Both the position numbers and the translations under genes were made by a program. Shown piece after piece: positions 43,599 to 53,598 of a DNA stretch of 64,000 nt (position 1 is its first letter; each line of letters starts with the position of its first letter). This DNA is from Paracoccaceae bacterium (GTDB lineage: Bacteria > Pseudomonadota > Alphaproteobacteria > Rhodobacterales > Rhodobacteraceae), in contig JAPORQ010000015.1 of NCBI GenBank assembly GCA_026710155.1, positions 1 through 64,000 on the forward strand, in the 5' to 3' direction. Under the pieces are notes generated by a model, which worked only from the letters and a program-made list of their open reading frames with translations, made no database searches and had not been told where the DNA came from.

Positions 43599-45110
43599 AT
43601 GAAAAAAATAGTTTTTTCGTTGTTTATGATGTTTTGTATGATGGGAACGGTATCCAATGCCGGTCCTGAAGACAATTCGCTAAATATTGCCTGGTCGGGT
43701 GAATTGGCAACGCTGGATCGATATTACAACACCTTGCGAGAGGGTATAATTGTAGGCCGACTGGTCTGGGACTCGTTGCTGTTTAAAAATCCCGATACTC
43801 TGGAATTCGAACCGTTGCTGGCCAAGAGTTATCGGTTTGTTGATGAAACAACCATAGAGTTTGACCTGCGTGAGGGCATTACCTTTCACAATGGCGAGCC
43901 CTTTGATGCGGATGATGTGGTCTATACGCTGAATCGTATGTCCAATCCTGACAATGCTGTATTGACCCAACGAAATGTCAACTGGATTGCCAATGCTGAA
44001 AAGTCGGGACAGTATAAAGTCAGACTTACAATGAAGAGACCTACACCAACGGTTCTGGAGTTTTTGGCCGGACCGCTGCTTATTTACCCAAATGAATATT
44101 ATGAAGAGGTTGGGCCTGAAGGCATGGGTATGGCGCCAATTGGTACAGGTCCTTATCGTGTTACTGATTTTGATCCCGGAGTTTCAATAACCTTTGAACG
44201 TAATGAAAATTATTTTGGTGACTCCCCCAAAGGTATTCCCCAGATTGATACAATCCGTCAAAGGACCATCCCGGATAATAACACACAAATTGCTGAATTG
44301 CTAGCCGGAACCGTTGACTGGATTTGGAAAGTACCGACTGATCAGGCTGAGAGACTTGCCGGCCGACCCGGTATAAAGGTTCTCAACGAACAGACGATGC
44401 GTATAGGGTATCTCAGTTTTGATAGTTCAAATAGAACCGGCAATAGTTCACCTGTCAACGATGTCAGGGTAAGACAAGCGATTGCCCATGCCATTGACCG
44501 GGAGGCCATAGTCAAGGCACTTGTTGGGGGGAGTTCAGAGGTCGTGCACTCAGCTTGTCACCCGGCACAATTTGGTTGTGAGCAAGATGTAACAATCTAT
44601 GATTATGATCCGGCAACGGCTAAACAGCTTCTGTCCGAAGCAGGTTATCCCGACGGATTTGAAATCGACTTTCATGCTTATCGAAACCGGCCCTATGCCG
44701 AAGCTATAATGGGTTTTTTGGATGCTGTTGGAATTAAGCCCAACCTTGTTTACTTAAAATATGCGGCATTGCGTGATCAAGTTTATGAGGGCCAAATAGA
44801 TTTCAATTTCATGACCTGGGGCAGCTATTCATTCCACGATGTTTCAGCCATAACCAGTCATTTCTTCAAGGCAACCCCAGATGATTATGCGCGTAATGAG
44901 ACGTTGATTGACAATTTGACCATCGGCGACAACTCAGTGGACCGGACGGAACGCGAAGAAGCTTATTCCAAGGCACTTAAAACCATAGCCGACAATGCCT
45001 ACTGGGTGCCCTTGTTCAGCTACAATGTCAACTACGCCTTTCATGAGGATTTGAATTTTATTGCCAACCCCGATGAAGTTCCACGTTTTTACAAGGTTGA
45101 CTGGAAATAG
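43599..45110 (+). CDS. Peptide ABC transporter substrate-binding protein (family 5)
   Basis: 503 residues. The signal peptide is KKIVFSLFMMFCMMGTVSNA (cut near residue 22). The SBP family 5 core shows YRFVDETTIEFDLREGITFH, DADDVVYTLNRM, APIGTGPYRV and DVRVRQAIAHAIDREAIVKA. It delivers the substrate from the periplasm to the two permeases encoded downstream. There is no lipobox Cys. Family members bind di- and oligopeptides, glutathione, nickel or opines, and the residues do not decide which. Confidence 0.92.
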   Translation: MKKIVFSLFMMFCMMGTVSNAGPEDNSLNIAWSGELATLDRYYNTLREGIIVGRLVWDSLLFKNPDTLEFEPLLAKSYRFVDETTIEFDLREGITFHNGEPFDADDVVYTLNRMSNPDNAVLTQRNVNWIANAEKSGQYKVRLTMKRPTPTVLEFLAGPLLIYPNEYYEEVGPEGMGMAPIGTGPYRVTDFDPGVSITFERNENYFGDSPKGIPQIDTIRQRTIPDNNTQIAELLAGTVDWIWKVPTDQAERLAGRPGIKVLNEQTMRIGYLSFDSSNRTGNSSPVNDVRVRQAIAHAIDREAIVKALVGGSSEVVHSACHPAQFGCEQDVTIYDYDPATAKQLLSEAGYPDGFEIDFHAYRNRPYAEAIMGFLDAVGIKPNLVYLKYAALRDQVYEGQIDFNFMTWGSYSFHDVSAITSHFFKATPDDYARNETLIDNLTIGDNSVDRTEREEAYSKALKTIADNAYWVPLFSYNVNYAFHEDLNFIANPDEVPRFYKVDWK

Positions 45111-45174
45111 AAAGATTATCTCGGGAAGGTCTGAAACATGGCCTTCCTGATACCTGAAAAAAAGGCAGAACGAA

Positions 45175-46092
45175 ATGTATGTATTTGTTCTGAAGCGTAT
45201 AGGCTTGGCGTTTCTTGTTGCCTTGTTTGTATCATTAATCACCTTTCTGATGCTTCGGGCCGCTGGTGATCCAGCCATCGCCATGGCGGGAGAAGGGGCG
45301 TCGGAGGCCGATATTGAATTCATTCGGGTTCAGTTCGGTTTTGATCGCCCATTAATAACCCAATATCTTGATTGGTTGTCCAGCGCCCTTCTTGGAGACT
45401 TTGGAACGAGCACTTATTTTACGACCCCTGTCTCCGAACTCATTGCCGAACGATTGCCAGTTACCCTTAAACTTGGTCTGGCTTCACTGATTTTTGCCAT
45501 CGTCCTCGCTACCCCGCTTGGTATTCTGGCGGCTGTCTACCCCAATTCCATAATTGATCGAGCTGCCTTAGCCCTTTCTGTTCTCGGACAAGCATTGCCT
45601 AATTTCTGGTTTGCCCTCATGCTGATCGTTGTCTTTTCGGTAATGTGGCCAATATTGCCACCTTCGGGCAATTCGTCATGGATAAATTTCATTATGCCAA
45701 CCATGGTTTTAGGCTACTATGCAACCCCGTCTATTATGCGACTTACTCGCTCAGGCATGCTTGAAGTGTTACGATCTGACTATATTCGGACCGCTCGAGC
45801 CAAGGGATTGTTACCCGTACAAATAATGTTCAAGCACGCGTTGCGTAATGCGATACTACCTGTTGTCAGCCTGTCAACTGTCCAGTTTGGCTATATGCTC
45901 GGTGGTTCAATTATCATTGAAAGTATTTTCGCCTTGCATGGTATAGGTCAATTGGCTTGGGAGAGCATCTCCCGTGCCGATCTCCCGACTGTCCAAGCCA
46001 TTGTTTTGATTATATCGCTCATTTACGTTGGGCTTAACCTAGCCGGCGATTTGATCAATGCATGGCTTGATCCACGAATTAGAGTGTCCTGA
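45175..46092 (+). CDS. ABC transporter permease, DppB type
   Basis: 305 residues with six membrane helices. The first helix is MYVFVLKRIGLAFLVALFVS. The cytoplasmic EAA loop that contacts the ATPase reads DYIRTARAKGLLPVQIMFKH. It is 64 bases from the binding protein and 1 base from the second permease. It forms half of the inner-membrane channel. Confidence 0.92.
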   Translation: MYVFVLKRIGLAFLVALFVSLITFLMLRAAGDPAIAMAGEGASEADIEFIRVQFGFDRPLITQYLDWLSSALLGDFGTSTYFTTPVSELIAERLPVTLKLGLASLIFAIVLATPLGILAAVYPNSIIDRAALALSVLGQALPNFWFALMLIVVFSVMWPILPPSGNSSWINFIMPTMVLGYYATPSIMRLTRSGMLEVLRSDYIRTARAKGLLPVQIMFKHALRNAILPVVSLSTVQFGYMLGGSIIIESIFALHGIGQLAWESISRADLPTVQAIVLIISLIYVGLNLAGDLINAWLDPRIRVS

Positions 46093-46093
46093 T

Positions 46094-46999
46094 ATGTCAG
46101 AAAAAATCACCAGTTTCGTAAATGATCTGCCGGAGCCACAGCTTCTATCACCTCGACAGGCGATGGTTCTCAGGGCCAGGAACCATTCTGGATTCCTTCT
46201 TGGATGTATTGGACTCATCAGTATCATATTGCTGGCATTGGCAGCTCCGATCATTGCTCCTTTTGATCCATCCAAGCAGGATTTACTGTCCCGTTTGCAA
46301 CCTCCAGCCTGGTACGAGGCAGGTGATATGGGCCATATATTTGGCACCGATCAACTTGGGCGAGATTACCTTAGCCGTCTGCTTTATGGTGCCCAGCTAT
46401 CATTGATCATCGGGTTTCTGGCCATGATCCTTTCAGGTATCATTGGTACAACTCTCGGTGTGATAGCAGGTTATTTTGGTGGTTGGGCTGATCTCATCAT
46501 TACCTTTATCATTACGACCCGGTTGTCGATGCCTGTTGTTTTAATCGCGCTGTCCATCGCAGCCATTTTTGGTTCATCACTTCAAATCGTGATATTGATA
46601 TTGGGACTTCTTCTTTGGGATGGCTTTGCCGTGGTTGCACGATCGGCAACAATCCAACTTAGAGATGCCGAGTATCTGGTTGCTGCCCGGGCACTCGGAA
46701 TGCCATTATGGCGAATCATTCTATTTGAGCTCTTGCCCAATCTCAGGGATTCATTGATTGTCGTGGCGACATTGGAAATGGCACATGCCATTTTGTTGGA
46801 GGCAGCACTCTCTTTTCTTGGTCTGGGGGTACAACCGCCCCTACCTTCTTGGGGATTGATGATTGCAGAAGGAAAAGACTATCTATTCTTTGAACCTTGG
46901 TTGATTATGATTCCAGGTGTTGCCCTGTTTCTGCTTGTTATGTCAATCAATCTTCTGGGTGATGGTTTGCGTGACATTACCTCGCCGGATGGCCGTTAA
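46094..46999 (+). CDS. ABC transporter permease, DppC type
   Basis: 301 residues from the ATG at 46094; a longer frame overlaps dppB and is not conserved. The N-terminal region has the DppC 'Q-x-M-xxRAxxHSGFLLG' helix. HIFGTDQLGRDYLSRLLYGA and the EAA loop (DAEYLVAARALGMPLWRIIL) are diagnostic. It ends at the first base of the next start codon (TAATG). It forms the second half of the channel. Confidence 0.92.
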   Translation: MSEKITSFVNDLPEPQLLSPRQAMVLRARNHSGFLLGCIGLISIILLALAAPIIAPFDPSKQDLLSRLQPPAWYEAGDMGHIFGTDQLGRDYLSRLLYGAQLSLIIGFLAMILSGIIGTTLGVIAGYFGGWADLIITFIITTRLSMPVVLIALSIAAIFGSSLQIVILILGLLLWDGFAVVARSATIQLRDAEYLVAARALGMPLWRIILFELLPNLRDSLIVVATLEMAHAILLEAALSFLGLGVQPPLPSWGLMIAEGKDYLFFEPWLIMIPGVALFLLVMSINLLGDGLRDITSPDGR

Positions 47000-47967
47000 T
47001 GAAATTACTCAATGTCAAAAGAATGAGTGTTGATATTGCCACCCCAAACGGCATTTTGCGGGCTGTTCGTGAGCTTGATCTTCACCTGAATTCCGGAGAA
47101 GTCTTGGGTATTGTTGGTGAAAGTGGTTGCGGCAAGTCCATTGCCACCTTGGGAATCCTGAATCTGCTTCCCAAAACAGCCTCACGCAAAGCTACCTCAA
47201 TCGACTTTGAGGGAATAAATCTGACGCAGAGTTCCCCATCACAAATGCGGTCTATTTTGGGCAATGATATAGGGGTGATCTTTCAGGACCCAATGACGGC
47301 CCTGAACCCAACCTACACGATAGGAAATCAGCTGGCAGAAGTTTATCTTCACCATCGCAGAGGAAATCGAAGGGAGGCCGAGGAACGTTCCATATATCTT
47401 TTGAACAGGGTCGGAATAACTGCCGCAAAAAGCCGTCTGAAACAATATCCCCACCAACTTTCTGGTGGACTTCGTCAACGAGTTGTCATTGCCCAAGCGT
47501 TAATGTGTGAACCTAAATTGATTATTGCCGATGAACCGACAACGGCCCTTGATGTCACGGTCCAAGCTCAAATATTGCGTTTGATCAAGGATATTCAGGT
47601 CGAAATCAAGGCTGGTGTTATCATCATTACGCATGATCTCGGTGTCGTTGCCCAAATGGCCGATCGTATTCAGGTCATGTACGCAGGACAATCCGTGGAA
47701 ACAGGCAAAACGATCGATGTCTTTACCAATCCAAGGCATCCCTACACACAGGGCTTGATGGCATGTATGCCAAATCCCGAAAAATCTGATCAATTGGGAC
47801 AGATCAGAGGAATTGTTCCTTCACTTCTTGGTGAAATGACGGGTTGTTCCTTCAGGAACCGGTGCGATTATGCCAGCCTTGCTTGCCGTGAATCAATTCC
47901 ACATCATGAATTAAGTAATGGTCAGGGCTGGCTTTGTGTTCTTCCAGCGGAGGATACAGTCGCATGA
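46999..47967 (+). CDS. Peptide ABC transporter ATPase, DppD type
   Basis: 322 residues. Walker A GESGCGKS, signature LSGGLRQR, Walker B LIIADEPT and the switch His (ITHDLG) are all present. The C-terminal oligopeptide/dipeptide domain has the cysteine cluster CSFRNRCDYASLAC that can hold an iron-sulfur cluster. It shares one base with dppC and four with the next gene. Confidence 0.93.
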   Translation: MKLLNVKRMSVDIATPNGILRAVRELDLHLNSGEVLGIVGESGCGKSIATLGILNLLPKTASRKATSIDFEGINLTQSSPSQMRSILGNDIGVIFQDPMTALNPTYTIGNQLAEVYLHHRRGNRREAEERSIYLLNRVGITAAKSRLKQYPHQLSGGLRQRVVIAQALMCEPKLIIADEPTTALDVTVQAQILRLIKDIQVEIKAGVIIITHDLGVVAQMADRIQVMYAGQSVETGKTIDVFTNPRHPYTQGLMACMPNPEKSDQLGQIRGIVPSLLGEMTGCSFRNRCDYASLACRESIPHHELSNGQGWLCVLPAEDTVA

Positions 47968-48926
47968 TGACCAATAGCATTTTATCAGTCAGGAGGGTTT
48001 CAAAAGTATATCATGTCAAACAGGGGATCTTTGCCGGCAAGTTACCACTTCGGGCCTTGCAGGATGTGGATTTTTCACTTGACCATGGGCAGGTTGTAGG
48101 CCTTGTTGGAGAAAGTGGATGCGGCAAATCAACTTTGGCCAAGATTCTTCTTGGTCTTTCAATGCCGACCGAAGGTGAAGTCTACATGCATGGCAAGCCG
48201 ATTAGAGATATTCGTGTACAGGAACGTGCAAAAATAATACAACCGATTTTTCAGGATCCTTTTTCGTCATTGAACCCAAGAAAAAACATTGCTCAGATCG
48301 TTGGGTTGCCACTGCTTTTGAGAGGATTTGAAGGTGCAGAAATCCGAAGCCGTGTTGGCGAAATGTTGGAACGTGTTGGTTTGCCTCAACGTACTTTGGG
48401 ATCCTTTCCCAGTCAGATGTCTGGTGGCCAACGTCAACGTGTCGCCATTGCCCGGGCCCTGATTGCCAAACCTCAAATCCTGATTTGTGATGAACCCACC
48501 TCGGCTCTTGATGTATCTGTACAATCACAAATTCTTAACCTCTTGCGGGAACTTCGAACCGAATTAAATCTCAGCTATTTACTGATTAGTCATGACCTCT
48601 CGGTGGTCCGTCATATGTCAGACAGGGTCATGGTCATGTATATGGGACGTATCGTTGAATATTCTGATGTCGAGACACTTTTTGAGACACCACAACATCC
48701 CTATACCAAGGCACTCCTGGAAACAATATTACCTCCTTCACCAGGTCAGGGATTGCCAAAACTTCAACTAAGGGGAGATTTTCCCAATCCCATCAAGCCC
48801 CCTTCTGGTTGTGCTTTTCATCCAAGGTGCAGCCTGGCACAAGGCAAATGTCAAAATGTTCGACCTGTGCTTGAAGGTTCTGAAGTACATAAGGCTGCCT
48901 GCTTCTTCAAGGAAACAATCAATTGA
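47964..48926 (+). CDS. Peptide ABC transporter ATPase, DppF type
   Basis: 320 residues from the ATG that overlaps the dppD stop (ATGATGA; a second ATG follows directly). Walker A GESGCGKS, signature MSGGQRQR, Walker B ILICDEPT and SHDLSV are intact. The C-terminal part carries CAFHPRCSLAQGKC. It pairs with DppD to power import. The stop overlaps the TTG start of the gamma-glutamyltransferase gene. Confidence 0.93.
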   Translation: MMTNSILSVRRVSKVYHVKQGIFAGKLPLRALQDVDFSLDHGQVVGLVGESGCGKSTLAKILLGLSMPTEGEVYMHGKPIRDIRVQERAKIIQPIFQDPFSSLNPRKNIAQIVGLPLLLRGFEGAEIRSRVGEMLERVGLPQRTLGSFPSQMSGGQRQRVAIARALIAKPQILICDEPTSALDVSVQSQILNLLRELRTELNLSYLLISHDLSVVRHMSDRVMVMYMGRIVEYSDVETLFETPQHPYTKALLETILPPSPGQGLPKLQLRGDFPNPIKPPSGCAFHPRCSLAQGKCQNVRPVLEGSEVHKAACFFKETIN

Positions 48927-50476
48927 ACAGATTTCTTTTATCTCTTCTTGATGCACCAAGGGGGATTTCAGGTGCTCAAGGTGTGGCTGTATCACAGCAC
49001 TATAAAGCTTCACAAACCGGTGCCGAGATTATTGCTGCGGGCGGTACGGCAATGGATGCTGCGGTGGCCATGGCCTTTGTGATTGGTATTGTTGAGCCCT
49101 GGATGAGTGGACTTGGGGGTACTGGCTACATGCTTGTTGGCCGTTATGGCGAAACGCCTGAAGTCATTGATTTCTCAACCCGTTCACCACTTGATTTACC
49201 AGTTGAAAAATACATGGTGGTTGGTGGCAAAAATGATATGCATCCCTGGCCTCGTGTGGAAGATGACTTTAATACCAAGGGAGCTCTTGCCATTTGTGCA
49301 CCAACCATAACCCCTGGTCTTGAACTTGGCTGGTTGCGTCATGGGCGTATGCCATGGGCAGATTTGGTAAAACCTGCTCGGCAAATTGCCATGCTGGGAC
49401 AAACCATTGATTGGTACACCCAATTGATAATTGCTTCGGCTGCAAGTGATTTACAATCAGATCCGGATTCAGCAAATCTGTTTTTAGAACCTGATGGTAC
49501 TGGCAGGGCGACAGGATGGACTTCTTTGATATCAAAGGAGATCAAACACCATAAGCTCGCAGATAGTTTGGAATTAATAGCAATCAAGGGTGCCAAGACA
49601 CTACAAAATGGCGATCTTGCACATGCCATTGTATCAGATATCCGTCATAAGGGAGGGGTTCTCAAGATTGAAGACTTTACAGCAACCAAACCTTCAGTTC
49701 AAAAACCAATTCACATCAAGTTCAAGAATGAAAGCCAGTTATGGACGGTGCCGGGATTATCTGGAGGGCCAACCATTGCAGCACTTTTAAGTGCATGGGA
49801 GAAACATGGATCTCCTGATATCGATAATCCGTTACCAAGTGTTTTATCAGCACGATCGGTCTTGCACGATCGTTTTTTGCATCTTGGCGACGGTTATGAA
49901 GATGCGACTGCACCTAGTTGTACGACCAGCTATTGCGTTATTGATTGCTCTGGCCTAGTCGTAGCAGCAACGCTTACCCTGGTATCAATATTCGGCTCAA
50001 AAGTGATATCACCAAGCACAGGTATTTTAATCAATAATGCAATTTCATGGTTTGATCCGGTTGCAGGCAAGCCAAATTCACTGGCAGCCGGAAAAAAACC
50101 TCTTACTAACATGGCCCCGAGCTTCATCCAGACCAATGATGGTAACCTTACAGCTCTCTCGGCAGCTGGTGGACGTCGAATCGTACCAGCGCTTGCCCAA
50201 GTTGCAGCTTATAATTTGCTAAGTGGTAATAAAATGGAGTCTGCTTTGGCCAAACCACGTCTGGATCTAAGAGGTGATGGCATTACAGCTGATGCACGAT
50301 TTCCCAAAGCAAGTTTGGAACAATTAAGATCTAAAGTAAATGTAGATTTGGCGCTCCCGAATGTTTTCCCCTATCACTTTGCAATCGTCAACGCTGCTGA
50401 ATACAGCAAAAGTGGTAAAATTACCGGATTTTGTGAACCTATGTGCCCTAATGCAGTAACAACAACTGTTTCTTGA
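48923..50476 (+). CDS. Gamma-glutamyltransferase-family protein, apparently cytoplasmic
   Basis: 517 residues. SGLGGTGYMLVGRYGETPEV is the family's N-terminal core. The nucleophile Thr that follows self-cleavage is in CTTSYCVIDCSGL. The family splits the gamma-glutamyl bond of glutathione and related compounds. No signal peptide is seen at the start (NRFLLSLLDAPRGISGAQGV), so it should act inside the cell on what the transporter brings in. The start is TTG overlapping the dppF stop by 4 bases (TTGA). From 50477 to 50767 there is no gene. Confidence 0.85.
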   Translation: MNRFLLSLLDAPRGISGAQGVAVSQHYKASQTGAEIIAAGGTAMDAAVAMAFVIGIVEPWMSGLGGTGYMLVGRYGETPEVIDFSTRSPLDLPVEKYMVVGGKNDMHPWPRVEDDFNTKGALAICAPTITPGLELGWLRHGRMPWADLVKPARQIAMLGQTIDWYTQLIIASAASDLQSDPDSANLFLEPDGTGRATGWTSLISKEIKHHKLADSLELIAIKGAKTLQNGDLAHAIVSDIRHKGGVLKIEDFTATKPSVQKPIHIKFKNESQLWTVPGLSGGPTIAALLSAWEKHGSPDIDNPLPSVLSARSVLHDRFLHLGDGYEDATAPSCTTSYCVIDCSGLVVAATLTLVSIFGSKVISPSTGILINNAISWFDPVAGKPNSLAAGKKPLTNMAPSFIQTNDGNLTALSAAGGRRIVPALAQVAAYNLLSGNKMESALAKPRLDLRGDGITADARFPKASLEQLRSKVNVDLALPNVFPYHFAIVNAAEYSKSGKITGFCEPMCPNAVTTTVS

Positions 50477-50767
50477 TCAAAACTTGGTCAAAGTGTAATA
50501 GCCAATTAGGAGTCTATTCTGGAAAGGAGCAAAATCCTGCACCAGGGAATTTTTATACAAATCCTAAGACCATGAGAAATGTTTTGAATAAAACCTTCTG
50601 TGAAATATCTGAACGTTAAATTTTCTAACTGTTAGTCGAAACTTTCTCAATAAATAATTCTTTTACTTCCCAAGTAATATTGGTTTTTATTCCCATTTTC
50701 AATCCCACAAAACCGCCATCTTTTTCCCATACCCATTGCACCTGTATTTTTTATTACAAACCTATTT

Positions 50768-51543
50768 AGTGCCTGCCCAGAAAATACCCTGTTTTTGAAA
50801 AATTCGCAAAATCCAGGTAGCCGGATCACTCCCGTTTCATCGAAAACGGATGATCGACATCGCTCCCCTCCCACATGATCCGGTGGTGCAGGATGAAACC
50901 GCATTCATCCTCGACGATGCACACCGGAACGCCCGGTTCAACCGGAACACCGGTCTTGCCCCTCGAGACCCACCGCGTGTGTCGCTCGAACATGGAAAAC
51001 ACCTTCTCGTCATGGGGAATGGTCTCGCCCTTGAGCAGACGGCGCACAACCCGGTCCATCCGCTTCCTCGCATCGCCGATGTAACTGCCGATCAGGTCCG
51101 GGTTCCCGCGCCAGGGCAGACGCCTGAACCGGGGATCCTGCACCCCTGCCAGGGTGCCTTCGGCACGATCGACAAGGATCTGCCACAAATCCATGCACGG
51201 ACGGCCAGGGTCATGGCCGACATGGGGAGCAGGATGCTCCTCCGGAAGCGCAATGTCCTGTTTCAACAAATCCCCTGCAGGCCAATCAGGAGGGTCGGCA
51301 TGTCATCCCGACACTTCCGGTTGATCCTGATGTATCCAATGTCGATGTCGCCGAGTTCGGAATGGGGCTTGATGACGTGTCTCATGGGTCAAGACCCTGT
51401 GAAGAATGATGGATTCAGGATGAAAAAAGGCCCTGAAACGGGTAATGCGCCGTGACGGAACCGATCTTCATGGTAACATCCCGATTCCAAAACCCTGTTG
51501 GCAGAAGGGCAAACACGGTTTGTATGCTTTTCGGGCAGACACT
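50768..51543. mobile_element. ISNCY-type deletion derivative A
   Basis: The left end begins AGTGCCTGCCCAGAAAATAC and the right end is GCTTTTCGGGCAGACACT, giving an inverted repeat AGTG(C/T)CTGCCC(A)GAAAA. The same ends occur at 56744-57373. Inside is the C-terminal third of an ISNCY (IS1202-like) transposase. Large parts are near-identical to copy B, including the last 50 bases. Confidence 0.8.
50826..51269 (-). pseudogene. ISNCY-family transposase, C-terminal part
   Basis: The frame holds SYIGDARKRMDRVVRRLLKG and then EKVFSMFERHTRWVSRGKTG, VPVEPGVPVCIVEDECGFIL. These are the hallmarks of the catalytic region of IS1202-type ISNCY transposases. The N-terminal half is missing and replaced by a short unrelated lead. 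Confidence 0.8.
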
Positions 51544-51556
51544 ATATAAGCACCAA
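51542..51556. repeat. Half of a GGTGCTTATATA-type element end
   Basis: TATATAAGCACC directly next to the ISNCY end matches 12 bases of the 26-bp end of the element at 10356-10539. ISNCY copy A may have inserted into such an element. The gap from here to 51676 is AT-rich and empty. Confidence 0.3.
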
Positions 51557-51676
51557 ACTTTGTGTTAACACTGAATTGATAATACAAATTTATTGTATCT
51601 TAGTCAGAAGTTTAACGATAAAAGTACAATTGACCACATGCGCCTTGCACCGAATTAAGAGATTGAGAGAATTTGT

Positions 51677-53590
51677 ATGGATAGGTTGAAGATGCACAGC
51701 CCAAATTTAAGTCAAGAAAATATAGCTGGGTTAAGAGAATTGTTTCCTAGCTGTGTTGTAGAGGTCAAGGATGATGAGACCAAACAGTTAATCCTCGCAA
51801 TCGACTTCGATCAATTAAAGCAGGAGTTGAGTGAACAAATCGTGGACGGTCCGAAGGAGCGATATAGGCTCGACTGGCCAGGAAAGAAGGAAGCACTGGC
51901 AAATGCAAATGCTCCTATCAAAAAAACTCTACGCCCAGTACCAAATGAGAGCGTTAACTTCTATTCTACGAAGAATCTTATGATTGAAGGTGATAATCTC
52001 GACGCACTTAAGATAATACAAGACTCATTTCTTGGATCGGTAAAATTAATTTACATTGATCCACCCTATAATACTGGACGCAACTTACTATACAAGAACA
52101 ATTTTCATTCAAGTAAAGAACAGTTTTTGAAGGATTCTGGTCTGATCGATGTAAATATGGAAAGGCTTGTTTCAAACCCCCAATCCAATGGAAGGTTCCA
52201 TTCTGATTGGCTGTCAATGATGTATCAGCGACTTAAAGTTGCAAAAAACATCCTTGCGAAAGACGGTGTGTTAGTCTGTGCAATAGATGAAAACGAATTT
52301 GGTACATTATCAGTTCTGATGAAGGAAATTTTTTCTGGTGCTGCATGGGAGCATGCATACATTACAGTAGTGCACAATCCACGCGGTCAACAGGGTGACA
52401 ATTTCGCGTATATTAATGAATGGCTAATTTTTGTTTACCCTAACGGAGGTAAAGTTATCGGCGATAGGAAAATAAGTGATAAGGATGTCAAATGGAGCCA
52501 ATTCAGAAATTGGGGTGGAGAATCCCTAAGAACGGATGCAAAAAACTGTTTTTATCCTGTTATGGTGAGCAAAGGAAAAATTATTGGCTTTGGTGACGTG
52601 TGCCCGGACAATTTTCATCCCGCTCAGACAGAATGGAAGGAGAAAGTTGCATATGTCTATCCAATTGATAATTCCGGGATTGAGCGAAAGTGGAGGTACG
52701 CCCGTCAGAGCGTGGATAAAGTTGCCGAAATGTTGCATGCTAAAGAAAATGGAGACTCATACCAGATTGAAATTGGAAAGACTTTTGGGCCCTATCGAAG
52801 TGTTTGGGACGATAAGCGGTACGATTCCAATGAACATGGAACAAAGCTATTGAACAAACTTGTTGAGGGTTGTGAATTCACATTTCCTAAGAGTCTTTGG
52901 GCAGTATATGATCCGATTGAAGCCGTGACCGGTAATGACAAGGAGGCGATTATTCTGGATTTTTTTGCAGGTTCAGCTACCACCGGACATGCTGTTATGA
53001 AGCTAAATGCCACTGATGGGGGTAATCGCCGCTATATTATGGTTCAAGTGCCAGAAGAGATTGATCCTGACAGTACACCCTACAAAAATGGATTCACAAG
53101 TATTGCAGAGATCACCAAGGAACGTCTCCGTCAAGCAGGAAGGCAGATTTTGCAAGACAAATTCCATCCAAACTGGAACAGAGATATTGGTTTTAGAGTG
53201 CTTAAAGTTGATTCCTCAAACATGAAAGATATCTACTATCACCCCGATCAAGTAAAGCAATCTGACTTATTCGGAATGGTCGAAAATGTAAAGGAAGGCA
53301 GATCAACAGAGGATTTACTTTTTCAAGTTTTGGTAGATTGGGGTGTTGATCTAACCCTGACTATCTACAAGGAAACCTTGCAGAACAAGATTGTTTACTC
53401 TGTGGATAGTAACACTCTTGTCGCTTGCTTTGACCTTGGGGTCAGTGAAGATTTCGTGAGGGAACTAGCAAAGCGTAAGCCTCAGCGTGTAGTTTTCCGA
53501 GACGGTGGTTTTGCCAGTGATGCTTTGAAAGCCAATGTGGAACAAATTTTCAGTCAGCTCTCACCAACATCCAAAGTAAGGTCGATTTGA
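51677..53590 (+). CDS. Type III restriction-modification methyltransferase (Mod)
   Basis: 637 residues. The order is catalytic motif first: DPPYNTG (from 128), then the SAM-binding motif [13 protein letters not shown] (from 428), as in beta-class N6-adenine methylases. [20 protein letters not shown] is typical of Mod. The target-recognition part lies between the two motifs. Mod supplies sequence specificity to the Mod-Res complex and marks host DNA. It overlaps res by a few bases or is adjacent, depending on the res start. G+C is lower than in the ISNCY parts. Confidence 0.92.
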   Translation: MDRLKMHSPNLSQENIAGLRELFPSCVVEVKDDETKQLILAIDFDQLKQELSEQIVDGPKERYRLDWPGKKEALANANAPIKKTLRPVPNESVNFYSTKNLMIEGDNLDALKIIQDSFLGSVKLIYIDPPYNTGRNLLYKNNFHSSKEQFLKDSGLIDVNMERLVSNPQSNGRFHSDWLSMMYQRLKVAKNILAKDGVLVCAIDENEFGTLSVLMKEIFSGAAWEHAYITVVHNPRGQQGDNFAYINEWLIFVYPNGGKVIGDRKISDKDVKWSQFRNWGGESLRTDAKNCFYPVMVSKGKIIGFGDVCPDNFHPAQTEWKEKVAYVYPIDNSGIERKWRYARQSVDKVAEMLHAKENGDSYQIEIGKTFGPYRSVWDDKRYDSNEHGTKLLNKLVEGCEFTFPKSLWAVYDPIEAVTGNDKEAIILDFFAGSATTGHAVMKLNATDGGNRRYIMVQVPEEIDPDSTPYKNGFTSIAEITKERLRQAGRQILQDKFHPNWNRDIGFRVLKVDSSNMKDIYYHPDQVKQSDLFGMVENVKEGRSTEDLLFQVLVDWGVDLTLTIYKETLQNKIVYSVDSNTLVACFDLGVSEDFVRELAKRKPQRVVFRDGGFASDALKANVEQIFSQLSPTSKVRSI

Positions 53591-53598
53591 GGGTTTCG

